Shown here: one piece after another, positions 26,597 through 35,009 of the stretch
Numbering within the stretch: position 1 is the first letter of the stretch
How the letters are laid out: the number at the start of each line of letters is the position of its first letter
Assembly: GCA_945861245.1 (NCBI GenBank)
Contig: CAMAUE010000004.1
Span: 1-64,000, forward strand
Source of the DNA: Singulisphaera sp. GP187
Lineage (GTDB): Bacteria > Planctomycetota > Planctomycetia > Gemmatales > Gemmataceae
DNA length: 64,000 nt
Direction of reading: 5' to 3'
Translations under genes and position numbers: made by a program
The notes under the pieces: model-generated
The model's database searches: none
Told to the model about the DNA's origin: nothing
The model's input: only the letters and a program-made list of their open reading frames with translations

Positions 26597-26959
26597 TAAA
26601 ACTCGTGAACCATTAAATCTGAATTGGGATGTGGGAAATGGTATCGCATTCTGACGATGCGATCAAGCAAATCTCCCCCGCATCCTGGAATCAAGAAATG
26701 CTAGCGACGGACGACACACGTAAGGCGCCAAAAGTGACGGGCCCGCCAAACGTACGACCAGTCGATATCTCGGGAGGTTGGGTATGAACGAAACTCTTCA
26801 ACCAAAATGAAGGCTTTTGGTTGGTGATAGGCAAGTGACGGACGCGAACTTGGCCGAATCGCACGCGCCCAAAATAGCCATCGAAAAAAACTTCGCCCAA
26901 TCCGTACGACCTCGTAAGAATTTGCGAACACCAACACCGATTGCGAATAGCCTATCTTC
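26597..26959. other. Divergent intergenic region, nothing recognised
   Basis: About 360 nt between the divergent M50 and ABC-2 genes. It is lower in GC than its neighbours. The small ORFs in the track here lack ribosome sites and plausible composition. Presumably it holds both promoters. Confidence 0.5.
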
Positions 26960-27781
26960 ATGGAACACCTTGCAACGACGCTCGCGCGTTACGCTCGCCT
27001 GTGGCTGTCGCTGGCCAAGTTCAGCCTCCTCGGCGAACTCGCGTTTCGCACTAACTTCCTCGTCAAAGTCTTCGTCGAATTGCTTTGGCTGGCGATCTTG
27101 CTCGTGTTCAACTTCACGATCTTTCGGCAAACGACGACCATCGCCGACTGGAGTGAATTCGACTACCTCTTTTTCATCGGCTGTTACTTCGCGATGGGCG
27201 GGTTGATCGAGACGCTGTTCCTGGAAAATTGCAACGAGTTCGCCGACTTGGTGCGCTCGGGCGACCTCGACTTCTTTCTGCTCAAGCCGATCGACGAACA
27301 GTTCCTGATCAGTTGCCGAAAGATCGACTGGGCTTGTGCGCCGAATGTCGTGCTTGGGTTTATCGTCATGGCCGGCGCGCTATGGCTCGGCGAACGCCCG
27401 GTCACGTTACCAGCGGTGGCGTTGTTCCTGCTGATGTTCGCCTGCGGCGCCGCTTTGGCGTATGGCATGCTCGTGGCCTTGATGTCGGCATCGATTTGGA
27501 CGATGCGCAACCAAAGTTTGTTTGAAATGTGGTGGCTGTTCACGACGCTGATGCGGCATCCGCGCAGCATCTTTGAGGGGCGCTTGGCGTCGCCCGCGGG
27601 ACTTTTCTTTTCGTTCGTTGTGCCGATCATGCTGGTGACGAATGTGCCAGCGGAAGTGATGGTTCGGGGAATCGACTGGCGGATCGTGTGCTTCACGTTG
27701 TCGGCAAGCGTGATCGCGGTGACGGTGAGCCGATGGATATTCCGATCGGCGATGAAGCGCTACCGCAGCGCGAGCAGCTGA
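26960..27781 (+). CDS. ABC-2 type transporter permease (PF06182-like)
   Basis: A 273-residue integral membrane protein with six predicted hydrophobic segments. The pattern WSEFDYLFFIGCYFAMGGLIETLF...NEFADLVRSGDLDFFLLKPIDEQF is typical of ABC-2 permeases of the DUF990 family, where the LxxGxLDFxLLKP loop is a strong family mark. Normally two such permeases and an ATPase form the exporter; here no ATPase or second permease gene is adjacent, so partners must be elsewhere. A family A-like hairpin follows the stop. Confidence 0.85.
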   Translation: MEHLATTLARYARLWLSLAKFSLLGELAFRTNFLVKVFVELLWLAILLVFNFTIFRQTTTIADWSEFDYLFFIGCYFAMGGLIETLFLENCNEFADLVRSGDLDFFLLKPIDEQFLISCRKIDWACAPNVVLGFIVMAGALWLGERPVTLPAVALFLLMFACGAALAYGMLVALMSASIWTMRNQSLFEMWWLFTTLMRHPRSIFEGRLASPAGLFFSFVVPIMLVTNVPAEVMVRGIDWRIVCFTLSASVIAVTVSRWIFRSAMKRYRSASS

Positions 27782-27800
27782 GGCGATTCCGCTTGCCGTT

Positions 27801-27832
27801 TAGCGCTCGCGCGACGTGCAGCGAGCGCTAAA
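27801..27832. repeat. Short family A-like hairpin between convergent genes
   Basis: TAGCGCTCGC-gcgacgtgca-GCGAGCGCTA, a perfect 10-bp stem, preceded by CCGCTTGCCGTT. A probable terminator shared by the ABC-2 and PQQ-propeller genes. Confidence 0.6.
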
Positions 27833-27844
27833 CGAGAGAAATGA

Positions 27845-29155
27845 TTACTTCGTCGCGAATCCATAGAGATTCGATTTCGTGCGAATGTACAGTGTGCCAT
27901 TCGCGACGGCGGGCGTCGTCATGATCTGTTCGCCGAGGATGTTTCGCGCCAATAGCTTGTATGCGGTCGGCTCGGCAGCGATGACGTAGATGTCGCCTTG
28001 GTCACTGGCGGCGTAGATGTTGCCGTTAATGAGCAGCGGCGAGGCGTAGAACTTGGCGTCGGGAATGCGTTCCTGCCAGACCTTCTTGCCGGTCTTCAGC
28101 ACATAGCATCCCGCGTAGCCGCCGTCGTTGACGAAATAGACATGCTCACCGCGCGTCAACGGGCAGGTGACGTAGGGAAAGTCTTTTTCATTTTTCCAGA
28201 GCTGGTCGGGCCGAGCTTCCTTGCCGAAACCATTGAGAGCGACGGCGGCCATATGGCGATCGCCAGAGCCGTCACCGCTGCATGCGATGAGGATGCCGTT
28301 GGCGAACGTCGAGGACGCCACGGTGCGGAGCGGCATCTTGGGGAACGACCACTTCCAGGTCCAGTTGACGCCGCCGTTGTCGGGGTCGTAGCTGGTGATG
28401 GCGGTCGTGCTGGTGACGATCATTTCGGTCGCCTTGCCTTTGCCTTCGAGGAAGAACGGCGCGGAGTAGCAAGCGCGAAATGGTTCGCGTTTAATTTCCC
28501 AGGCGGTTTGCCCGGTCTTCTTGTCGAACGCGTACAGCGTCGAGGGATTCGCAACGGGCCTTTGCAGCGTCTTGATGTCGTAATGCGAATCCTTGTCGTT
28601 GGCGACAATCAGCTTGTCCTTGTAGATGACGGGCGATGCCCCGGCACCGTGTTGGCTGATGAATTCACCAAGATTTCGGCTCCAAAGCTCTTCGCCCTTC
28701 TTGAAGCCATAAGCGGTGACGATGTTGTCTTTACCGTTCCAATAGGAGACGTAAACCGCTTCGCCATCGGTGGTCGGCGTGGAAGAGGCGTGCGAGCTGT
28801 CGAAGCGAAATTTGACGCTCTTACCGGGGATGGTCTTCTTCCAGACCTCTTTGCCGTTCGTGGTGTCGTAGCAGGTCAACCAGCGGAGCATGGCGTCGTC
28901 GGAGGCACCATGAAGGAACAGGCGATCGCCCCAGACGATTGGCCCGGAGTTGCCCGTACCGGTGAGCGGGATACTGAGGCGCACATTCTCTTTTGTGCTG
29001 AACTTGGTCGGGATGTTCTTGTCGTCGGATACGCCGCTGCCGTTCGGGCCGCGAAAGCGCTCCCAGTTGTCCGCGCGCGCGTTATTTTGAGGGGGAATCA
29101 GGGCGATGCCAAACAGCATGGCCAGAGCGAAGCGAAAAGTGGAGACGGCCGGCAT
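27845..29155 (-). CDS. Secreted PQQ-type beta-propeller protein
   Basis: The start ATG at 29155 follows GAGGA; the upstream part of the track ORF lacks a signal sequence. The product has 436 residues with signal peptide VSTFRFALAMLFGIALIPPQNNARA, then DNWERFRGPNGSGVSDDKNIPTKF, a start seen in many planctomycete PQQ-like propellers. WD/PQQ repeats follow (LTCYDTTNGKEVWKKTIPG, YAFDKKTGQTAWEIKRE, YVLKTGKKVWQERIP). These repeats form an eight-bladed propeller, often non-enzymatic. No quinoprotein dehydrogenase residues are evident, so a periplasmic binding or structural role is likely. Confidence 0.85.
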   Translation of the reverse strand: MPAVSTFRFALAMLFGIALIPPQNNARADNWERFRGPNGSGVSDDKNIPTKFSTKENVRLSIPLTGTGNSGPIVWGDRLFLHGASDDAMLRWLTCYDTTNGKEVWKKTIPGKSVKFRFDSSHASSTPTTDGEAVYVSYWNGKDNIVTAYGFKKGEELWSRNLGEFISQHGAGASPVIYKDKLIVANDKDSHYDIKTLQRPVANPSTLYAFDKKTGQTAWEIKREPFRACYSAPFFLEGKGKATEMIVTSTTAITSYDPDNGGVNWTWKWSFPKMPLRTVASSTFANGILIACSGDGSGDRHMAAVALNGFGKEARPDQLWKNEKDFPYVTCPLTRGEHVYFVNDGGYAGCYVLKTGKKVWQERIPDAKFYASPLLINGNIYAASDQGDIYVIAAEPTAYKLLARNILGEQIMTTPAVANGTLYIRTKSNLYGFATK

Positions 29156-29343
29156 GTCAAATCCTCGGGAAAGGCAAGATGGTAGGGGTGATGGAGAAAT
29201 TATCGCGGTTCCCGGCCCACGGTCAAGCGATTTTAAGAAAAGCTCACGCAAAGGCGCAAAGGGGAGAAGTCAGCGAGGCCGACGCCTGTAGCCGAATTCG
29301 TGAGAATTCGGATTCGTCGCGCAATCGTGAGGTTGCGTAGTTC

Positions 29344-29781
29344 TCAATAGGCAACGCCGGGGATGCGCCAGCCCAGGCCATCGCAGAGCGGACAGACGAA
29401 CCACTGATTGGGAATCCCCACCAAAGCCGTCCCCTGGCAGAAGATACAAGTGACTGCCGTCGGTGGCCGCTTTGGCAAGAGCGATCTGAGTAAGGGGCAA
29501 TCGAAACCATTCGCTCCAATTGCGATCATATACCAAGCCTTCTTCGCGTCGGCGACCTCATAGTTTGGGTCGCCGGACCAGTCCGTTTCATCACAAATCA
29601 CCCGCCCATCGAACGCAAGATGATACGCCGGTCCCATGCCATAATAAAGATCGACAACATCCTCGCCCTCGATACCGGGTTCCCGCAAGCGTTGCTTCGC
29701 TTGCAGTTCACGAAGGATCGGGATCACTTCGGGCGGGATCAACAGTCGGATCGCATTTCGATCTCGGCGAATAGGAGTCAT
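29344..29781 (-). CDS. Hypothetical protein with C-terminal zinc ribbon
   Basis: The start chosen is ATG 29781 (MTPIRRDRNAIRLLIPPEVIPIL), giving 145 residues; the track ORF runs upstream through an inverted repeat. The first part is compact and charged. The C-terminus carries two CxxC pairs, TCIFCQGTALVGIPNQWF and VCPLCDGLGW, a DnaJ-like zinc-ribbon arrangement. Family not recognised. Divergent from the lipoprotein gene. Confidence 0.55.
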   Translation of the reverse strand: MTPIRRDRNAIRLLIPPEVIPILRELQAKQRLREPGIEGEDVVDLYYGMGPAYHLAFDGRVICDETDWSGDPNYEVADAKKAWYMIAIGANGFDCPLLRSLLPKRPPTAVTCIFCQGTALVGIPNQWFVCPLCDGLGWRIPGVAY

Positions 29782-29820
29782 GTGCGTGTCTCCCGTGCTG
29801 ACGGTAGACTTCGTAGAATA

Positions 29821-29938
29821 TCCAGGGCAGTTTGATTGTTCAGCCTTGCCGCCGCCATACGAAGGATGGGAAATTGCCTTTCCCAAGCCCTGAACCTTCT
29901 CGGCGTGCCGCAGGCTGAATAATCAAACTGCCCTGGGA
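29821..29938. repeat. 118-bp inverted repeat with 23-nt arms
   Basis: CCAGGGCAGTTTGATTGTTCAGCC and GGCTGAATAATCAAACTGCCCTGG, one mismatch, separated by about 70 nt. It resembles a non-autonomous mobile element; no second copy is seen in this window. Confidence 0.7.
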
Positions 29939-30047
29939 CACTTGGTTGCATTCCATCCTCGGCCTTGACCTGCCGGCGTTTATTCGTTATCAACCGCCAC
30001 CTCCGCGCTTGGAATTGTTGCGCGGATTCGGGCTGGCCGAGGATACG

Positions 30048-31172
30048 ATGACCCGGACGATTGCAGGCGTTATTCTGTTCACTGTCGCGCAACTGGCTAT
30101 CTTGCCGGGGTGTAGGCATTTTCCGCATTCGCAGCAACCCGCCAGCAATCCGAAGAAGATTTACGATGCCGCCAGCGAAATCCAAGGCCCAGCAGAGCGC
30201 ATGCCACGGGCGAAAGCCCTAGAGATCACGCCGCCCAGCATCAGCTCCGATAACTCACGTGAGATCAAGATCGAAACCAAACTGCCGCTCGGCCCGCGGT
30301 TGCCAGACTCCGTGATCGGTAGGCCGACGGCCCTGTTCAAGCTGGAGAACAAGGGCAAGCCCGATGAACCAGCGAAACCGGTGATCATCGGCGCTACGGC
30401 TCTCACTTCTATCGAACACGAACCACCCGTAAAGCAGGCCAGCGAACCGCAATCACCTATCATGCCCGTGCAGGCGACCGATGGCAAGCGCGATCACGTT
30501 GCCCTGCTGCGCGCACTCGAATTGATGATCACCGATCGGCCTCGCGAAGCCATTAAGTACCTGCAGATCTACGACAAGGACACCCAGGAGATTTTCTTGC
30601 GATTGCTGCCGCCGTTGACGTTATTCGTCAAGAAATCGCTCGACGAAATGTCGCCGCAGGAAATCGCCATCATCGATCAGCAATTGCAAGGTTTCTTGCA
30701 AAAGATCAGGCCGCGCAGTGAGCTGCAAATAGCGCGGATGTGCTATTGCAAGCGCATCCGCGCGTTCGGTGCATACGATGCATTGCCGAATAATCATACG
30801 TTCCTCACGGGCGTGGAAAATCGTCCGGGGGAGCTGGTGCAGCTTTACGTCGAGTTGAAGAACTTCGTCAGCGAACCGACGAAGGACGACGACTATGTGA
30901 CGAAGCTTTCCTGCACCATCGAGCTGCACGACAACAACAACCGCAAAGTCTGGTCGCACAGCTTTGATCGCCAGGAAACGACCCATCGTCGAGCGACTCG
31001 GCTCACTGATTTTTACAGCAATTACAGTTTCTACGTACCGAATCTTCCGGCGGGCACTTATCAACTGACGGTGCAGATTGTGGACGAGACGTTGCCGGAG
31101 TTTCGTCGCATCGCACGTCGATCGCTCGATTTCCGCGCATCGCCGATTGCCGGGCAACCGGGCCTGCGGTAG
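30048..31172 (+). CDS. Putative lipoprotein of unknown function
   Basis: The ATG at 30048 with GAGGA upstream gives 374 residues. The start MTRTIAGVILFTVAQLAILPGC carries a lipobox ending in Cys22, so the protein should be lipid-anchored. A Pro-rich, low-complexity linker of about 130 residues follows. A globular C-terminal domain (LRALELMITDRPREAIKYLQ ... YVELKNFVSEPTKDDDYVTKLSCTIELHDNNNRKVW) ends in a beta-rich segment with GTYQLTVQIVDETLPEFRR, reminiscent of an immunoglobulin-like fold. Family not recognised. Confidence 0.7.
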   Translation: MTRTIAGVILFTVAQLAILPGCRHFPHSQQPASNPKKIYDAASEIQGPAERMPRAKALEITPPSISSDNSREIKIETKLPLGPRLPDSVIGRPTALFKLENKGKPDEPAKPVIIGATALTSIEHEPPVKQASEPQSPIMPVQATDGKRDHVALLRALELMITDRPREAIKYLQIYDKDTQEIFLRLLPPLTLFVKKSLDEMSPQEIAIIDQQLQGFLQKIRPRSELQIARMCYCKRIRAFGAYDALPNNHTFLTGVENRPGELVQLYVELKNFVSEPTKDDDYVTKLSCTIELHDNNNRKVWSHSFDRQETTHRRATRLTDFYSNYSFYVPNLPAGTYQLTVQIVDETLPEFRRIARRSLDFRASPIAGQPGLR

Positions 31173-31219
31173 TCATCCGACATTTCGCATGTCATTCGTA
31201 GCGACCGTTCGGCTCTCGT

Positions 31220-31287
31220 AAGCCCAGAGGTGAGGTACTCCGAACCTCTGGGATCCCAACGGTTCGGGGTACTTCACCCTTGGGCTT
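31220..31287. repeat. Palindromic repeat family F, copy 1
   Basis: AAGCCCAGAGGTGAGGTACTCCGAACC and GGTTCGGGGTACTTCACCCTTGGGCTT around TCTGGGATCCCAAC. Other copies are at 37110, 39837 and 62811. Confidence 0.85.
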
Positions 31288-31389
31288 TCATTTTCATTTC
31301 CAAAACCTTGTAGGCGAGCCTCGATCTGGTTTACAATTACATTGGGGCTGATCCGCTCGCCTGGAGAACCGATTGGGGGGACCAATGTC

Positions 31390-32286
31390 ATGAAGGAAGC
31401 AGCCACACTCGTCGAATACGGCGTGGAAATTGACGCACGGACGATGATTGAGCCGCCGGACCCGACGAAATTGGAGTTGGAACCGGGCCATCCGGGCGAG
31501 CTTGACGTCGCGTATGTTCAGCGGCGCAAGGCGTTGTTCGAGCAATGTCGGCAGCAGCGGTTGGCCGGGCATGAACCGCCGTTGCTCGCCTACAACGCCG
31601 AGGAGACGCGCATCTGGCAGGATGTTAGCAGCAAGCTCCATGCGCTGCACGATCTGCATGCCTGCGCGATCTATCTGCAGGGCAAGGGGGCACTCGGCAT
31701 CAGCGAGAACGAGATTCCGCAATTGCAAACGATCAGCAGACAACTCAAAACCGCCAACAACATGCACCTGGTTCCCGCCGAAGGGCCGATCGCGTATCGC
31801 ACTTTTTACTCGTACATTGCCAAGCGAGGCTTCCCGGTAACGCAGTTCATTCGGCACGGTTCGCACCCTGAGTTCACGCCGGAACCGGACATGATCCACG
31901 ATTGTCTCGGCCACGTGCCGGCGCTCATGAATCCGGACTACGCGGAGGTGCTGACATTGATCGCCCGCGCGGCCAATGCCACGCCCGACCCTCGCCAGGT
32001 GCTGGCGCTGAAGCGGTTCAGTTGGTTCAGCATCGAGTTCGGCCTGATCGAAGAAGCGGATAGCGTCAAGGTTTTCGGGGCCGGTATTCTCTCGTCCACG
32101 GGCGAGATTCCCTTCGCACTCTATTCGAGCAAAGTTATCCGCAGGCCGTTCGTGACCGATGAAGTGATCGCGACCGACTACGACCCCTCGCGCATGCAAG
32201 ACCACCTGTTCGTGATCCCGTCGCTGCCATTTTTACGTAGCGAGATCGAGAGCCTGGTGCGGCGATTTGGGATAAGTATGGTATAA
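31390..32286 (+). CDS. phhA: Phenylalanine-4-hydroxylase (aromatic amino acid hydroxylase)
   Basis: A pterin-dependent, non-heme iron hydroxylase converting phenylalanine to tyrosine. ATG 31390 gives 298 residues. Diagnostic motifs are FIRHGSHPEFTPEPDMIHDCLGHVP, with iron ligands His170 and His175, and WFSIEFGLIEE with Glu216, followed by VFGAGILSSTGEIPFAL. The enzyme lacks the long regulatory domain of animal homologues, although a short N-terminal extension is present. hpd lies 800 nt downstream on the same strand, so the pair forms the entry to tyrosine breakdown (Phe to Tyr to 4-hydroxyphenylpyruvate to homogentisate). The transaminase is not here. Confidence 0.93.
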   Translation: MKEAATLVEYGVEIDARTMIEPPDPTKLELEPGHPGELDVAYVQRRKALFEQCRQQRLAGHEPPLLAYNAEETRIWQDVSSKLHALHDLHACAIYLQGKGALGISENEIPQLQTISRQLKTANNMHLVPAEGPIAYRTFYSYIAKRGFPVTQFIRHGSHPEFTPEPDMIHDCLGHVPALMNPDYAEVLTLIARAANATPDPRQVLALKRFSWFSIEFGLIEEADSVKVFGAGILSSTGEIPFALYSSKVIRRPFVTDEVIATDYDPSRMQDHLFVIPSLPFLRSEIESLVRRFGISMV

Positions 32287-32307
32287 TCCGATCAAAGGAG
32301 AAATCAT

Positions 32308-32490
32308 ATGGCGATGATGTATAGCGCCGTAGTCCAGCAGCACGGCGAATGGTGGATTGGCTGGATTGAGGAAGTTCCTGGCGTCAACTCTCAGGGGCAT
32401 ACTCGTGACGAGTTGCTCGAAAATCTGCGCGATGCCCTGGAGGAAGCGCTGGAAATGAATCGCGACACCTTCGGGTATGTCATGATATAA
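32308..32490 (+). CDS. HicB-like small protein without an adjacent HicA
   Basis: A 60-residue protein starting 22 nt after phhA, with AAAGGAG upstream. MYSAVVQQHGEWWIGWIEEVPGVNSQGHTRDELLENLRDALEEALEMN is the partial RNase-H-like fold of HicB antitoxins (Y-x-V/A ... EEVPG..SQG.T.EE...L..ALE). The C-terminal DNA-binding domain of full HicB is missing, and no HicA toxin is adjacent. Such orphan HicB-like proteins are common. Confidence 0.75.
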   Translation: MAMMYSAVVQQHGEWWIGWIEEVPGVNSQGHTRDELLENLRDALEEALEMNRDTFGYVMI

Positions 32491-32525
32491 TATCTATCGT
32501 CACGCAATCGGTGGAGTACGCATCC

Positions 32526-32753
32526 ATGCAAATGATAAAAATCCAAATCCCGGACAAGCAAGAAAGCGCGAAGGCACTCATGAAGATGAGCGGTCGCGGA
32601 CGAATTCTGTGTTTCGCGGACGAAGTCTATATCGTTCCCGAACCAGCATTGGCACTCTTGAATGATATGGGCATCACCTACCTGGAACTCGGTCGCGGAG
32701 GTCTCGGTTATGCAGAGAAGGCGTTACGAGATGCTACTGCCGCTAAAGTATAA
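32526..32753 (+). CDS. Small conserved protein, first of an overlapping pair
   Basis: A 75-residue product from ATG 32526 (MQMIKIQIPDKQESAKALMKMSGRGRILCF); the track start at 32511 adds five residues. A ribbon-like N-terminal beta strand is followed by ILCFADEVYIVPEPALALLNDMGITYLELG and a helical end. The stop lies 44 nt inside the next gene, so translation is probably coupled. The arrangement resembles small two-gene modules (toxin-antitoxin-like) but no known toxin motif is visible. Confidence 0.55.
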   Translation: MQMIKIQIPDKQESAKALMKMSGRGRILCFADEVYIVPEPALALLNDMGITYLELGRGGLGYAEKALRDATAAKV

Positions 32754-33024
32754 CGACGGTCGCTTCATCGAAGACGAAAAGTTCCATCAAACGCGCGAAG
32801 AACTGATCGAACGGTTCGATGCCGTTTCGATTGCCTCGGGTGCCGTTCATGGAATTTGGATCCACGATGGAACGCGATATGAGGACGAAACGCGTCGGAT
32901 CGTGGTTGATGTTGAGGACACGCCCGAAAATCGTGAGTTCTTTCTGATTTTCAAATCGTCGTTGTGTGAACGATTTGACCAAATCGAAATCTACGTCGCA
33001 TCATTTCCGCTGGACATTCTGTAA
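32710..33024 (+). CDS. Small conserved protein, second of an overlapping pair
   Basis: ATG 32710 gives 104 residues (MQRRRYEMLLPLKYNDGRFIEDEKFHQTREELIERF). ATG 32731 is an alternative. The pattern RYExLLPLKYNDG ... DAVSIASGAVHGIWIHDGTRYEDETRRIVVDVEDTPENREFF ... RFDQIEIYVASFPLDIL looks like a small family found in planctomycetes and cyanobacteria, a recollection not checked. It overlaps the upstream gene by 44 nt. Function unknown. Confidence 0.6.
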   Translation: MQRRRYEMLLPLKYNDGRFIEDEKFHQTREELIERFDAVSIASGAVHGIWIHDGTRYEDETRRIVVDVEDTPENREFFLIFKSSLCERFDQIEIYVASFPLDIL

Positions 33025-33070
33025 TCCCCAAGAATCGCTCCGCTCATCTTGGGGCTTGAGATGATACAAC

Positions 33071-34180
33071 ATGACCACCAAAGACACCCTCCCGCTTCGC
33101 CGAATCGACCACGTTCGCCTCTTCGTGGGTAACGCTCGGCAGTCGGCGTATTTCTATCGCAACGCCTTCGGGTTCGACGTCGTCGCCTATGCCGGCCTGG
33201 AGACGCGGCAGAAGCACGAATCGGGCTACGTCCTTCGCCAGGGGCATATCACCTTCGTACTCGTCTCCGCACTTTCCTGGCGGCATCCCGATTCGCAACG
33301 CCTCATCCAGCACGGCGACGGCGTGCAAGACATCGCGCTCGATGTCGAAGATGTCGCCTACTCCTTCAACGAAGCCGTTCGTCGTGGCGCCGAGGCCGTC
33401 TCGCCGCCGCAGGCGCTCGAAGACGAGTTCGGCGTCTACGAGTACGCCACCATCCGCACCTATGGCGATACGACGCACACCTTCGTCAATCGCGATCGCT
33501 ACAAGGGCGTCTTCTCGCCGGGCTTCAAACCGATCGACCCGGAACGCTATCAGTCATCCACTTTTCATCCAGTCGGCTTGAAGGCGATCGATCATATCGT
33601 CGGCAATGTCGAAGAAGGCAAGATGAACGACTGGGTCAAGTTCTACCAGGACGTGCTCGGCTTCCATCAGCTTGTTCATTTCGATGACAAGGACATCGCC
33701 ACCGAATACTCCGCTCTGATGTCGAAGGTCGTCGAGAACGGCACGGGGCGCATCAAGTTCCCGATCAACGAACCCGCGAAGGCCAAACGCCGATCGCAGA
33801 TTGACGAGTTTCTCCAGTTCTACGGCGGCCCGGGCGTGCAACATATCGCGATGGCGACCGACAACATCATCGACACCGTTGTCGCCATGCGAAAGAACGA
33901 CGTATCGTTTCTGCGTGTTCCAAAGAGCTATTATGACATGCTGCCATCGCGGGTCGGAGCGATCAAGGAGGATATGAACACGCTGGCGGAACTCGGCATC
34001 CTGGTGGACCGCGATGACGAAGGGTACATGCTGCAAATCTTCACGAAGCCCGTCGCCGATCGCCCGACCCTGTTCTTCGAGGTGATCCAACGCCGTGGTG
34101 CGCGAAGCTTCGGTAAAGGAAACTTCAAGGCGCTCTTCGAGGCCATCGAACGCGAGCAAGAAGCACGCGGCACACTGTAG
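33071..34180 (+). CDS. hpd: 4-hydroxyphenylpyruvate dioxygenase
   Basis: A 369-residue vicinal-oxygen-chelate dioxygenase that makes homogentisate from 4-hydroxyphenylpyruvate. Two glyoxalase-like modules are visible: RRIDHVRLFVGNARQSAYFYRNAFGFD, and then LKAIDHIVGNVEEGKMNDWVKFYQDVLGFHQ with an iron His. The second metal His lies in GGPGVQHIAMATDNI and the Glu in TLFFEVIQRRGARSFGKGNFKALFEAIE near the C-terminus. The length and motif order are standard. It works with the nearby phhA product in phenylalanine/tyrosine catabolism. Confidence 0.95.
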   Translation: MTTKDTLPLRRIDHVRLFVGNARQSAYFYRNAFGFDVVAYAGLETRQKHESGYVLRQGHITFVLVSALSWRHPDSQRLIQHGDGVQDIALDVEDVAYSFNEAVRRGAEAVSPPQALEDEFGVYEYATIRTYGDTTHTFVNRDRYKGVFSPGFKPIDPERYQSSTFHPVGLKAIDHIVGNVEEGKMNDWVKFYQDVLGFHQLVHFDDKDIATEYSALMSKVVENGTGRIKFPINEPAKAKRRSQIDEFLQFYGGPGVQHIAMATDNIIDTVVAMRKNDVSFLRVPKSYYDMLPSRVGAIKEDMNTLAELGILVDRDDEGYMLQIFTKPVADRPTLFFEVIQRRGARSFGKGNFKALFEAIEREQEARGTL

Positions 34181-34264
34181 GCTATTTGCTGGACCTCATA
34201 AACTAACGGCAGTCGTTGCTTCCGAATCCCTTATTCCTAAATTTTTGTGAAAGGTTAGTGAATC

Positions 34265-34843
34265 GTGCAAAATAAACTGATGTTCGCCCTCGCGCTTACC
34301 CTCGGTATCCCGGTCATGACGCAAGCACAAACCGCAAAATCGACCGAAAAGCCTAACGTTTACCAGTTCAAGGTCAGCAACATCGACGGGAAGACACTGG
34401 ACCTTGCCAAGTACAAGGGCAAGGTTCTGTTGCTCGTCAATGTCGCCAGCGAGTGCGGTTACACAGGGCAGTATCGGCCGCTACAGGACTTGTACAAGAA
34501 ACATGGCAAAGACGGGCTGGCAATTCTTGCGTTTCCGTGCAACGATTTCGGCGCTCAAGAACCCGCCAACGAGGCCGCCATCAAGAAATTCGCCCAGAAA
34601 CAATATGGCGTTGAGTTCGACTTATTCGCCAAGGTGAAGATCGACGGCAAGAACGCAGCTCCGCTGTTTCAGTTCTTGACGTCGAAGGAGACCAACCCGA
34701 AACACGCCGGTCCGATCCGCTGGAATTTCGAGAAGTTCCTGATCGGCCGCAACGGTGAAATTCTCGCCCGTTTCGCCGCCGACGTGGAACCGGACAGTGC
34801 TGATTTTCAGGACGCCATCCGCAAGGCGCTTGAGGCGAAGTGA
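34265..34843 (+). CDS. Glutathione peroxidase-family thiol peroxidase, exported
   Basis: GTG start at 34265 with AAAGG upstream; 192 residues. Signal peptide MFALALTLGIPVMTQAQ indicates export. The GPx core has VNVASECGYTGQYRPLQDLY with the peroxidatic residue Cys64 (a Cys, not selenocysteine), ILAFPCNDFGAQEPANEAAIKKFA, and IRWNFEKFLIGRNGEILARF with the conserved Trp-Asn. The NDFG variant in place of NQFG is common in bacterial forms. These enzymes usually use thioredoxin rather than glutathione. A strong hairpin follows the gene. Confidence 0.92.
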   Translation: MQNKLMFALALTLGIPVMTQAQTAKSTEKPNVYQFKVSNIDGKTLDLAKYKGKVLLLVNVASECGYTGQYRPLQDLYKKHGKDGLAILAFPCNDFGAQEPANEAAIKKFAQKQYGVEFDLFAKVKIDGKNAAPLFQFLTSKETNPKHAGPIRWNFEKFLIGRNGEILARFAADVEPDSADFQDAIRKALEAK

Positions 34844-34864
34844 ACAGGCGTGTTGCGTGACTAG

Positions 34865-34896
34865 TCATATAGCCCGCCATTAACGGCGGGCTATAT
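34865..34896. terminator. Perfect hairpin after the peroxidase gene
   Basis: ATATAGCCCGCC-attaac-GGCGGGCTATAT, a 12-bp perfect stem, 20 nt past the stop codon. There is no long T-run, so it may be a palindromic repeat acting as terminator. The GCGGGCTATA arm also appears at the decayed end of the element at 13240. Confidence 0.6.
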
Positions 34897-35009
34897 GCAA
34901 AAAAGAAAAACGAAGCCTCAAGCGGAAAACGCAGATATTTCCATCTCCTGGCATTTTGCGAGCTACACTTGCGGTAGAGAATAATCCACATGCGCCTGCA
35001 AGGTGGACC

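Noticed and set aside
34265-34843. GPx-like peroxidase as a selenoprotein
   Set aside because: The active residue is encoded as Cys (SECGYTG), and there is no internal UGA.
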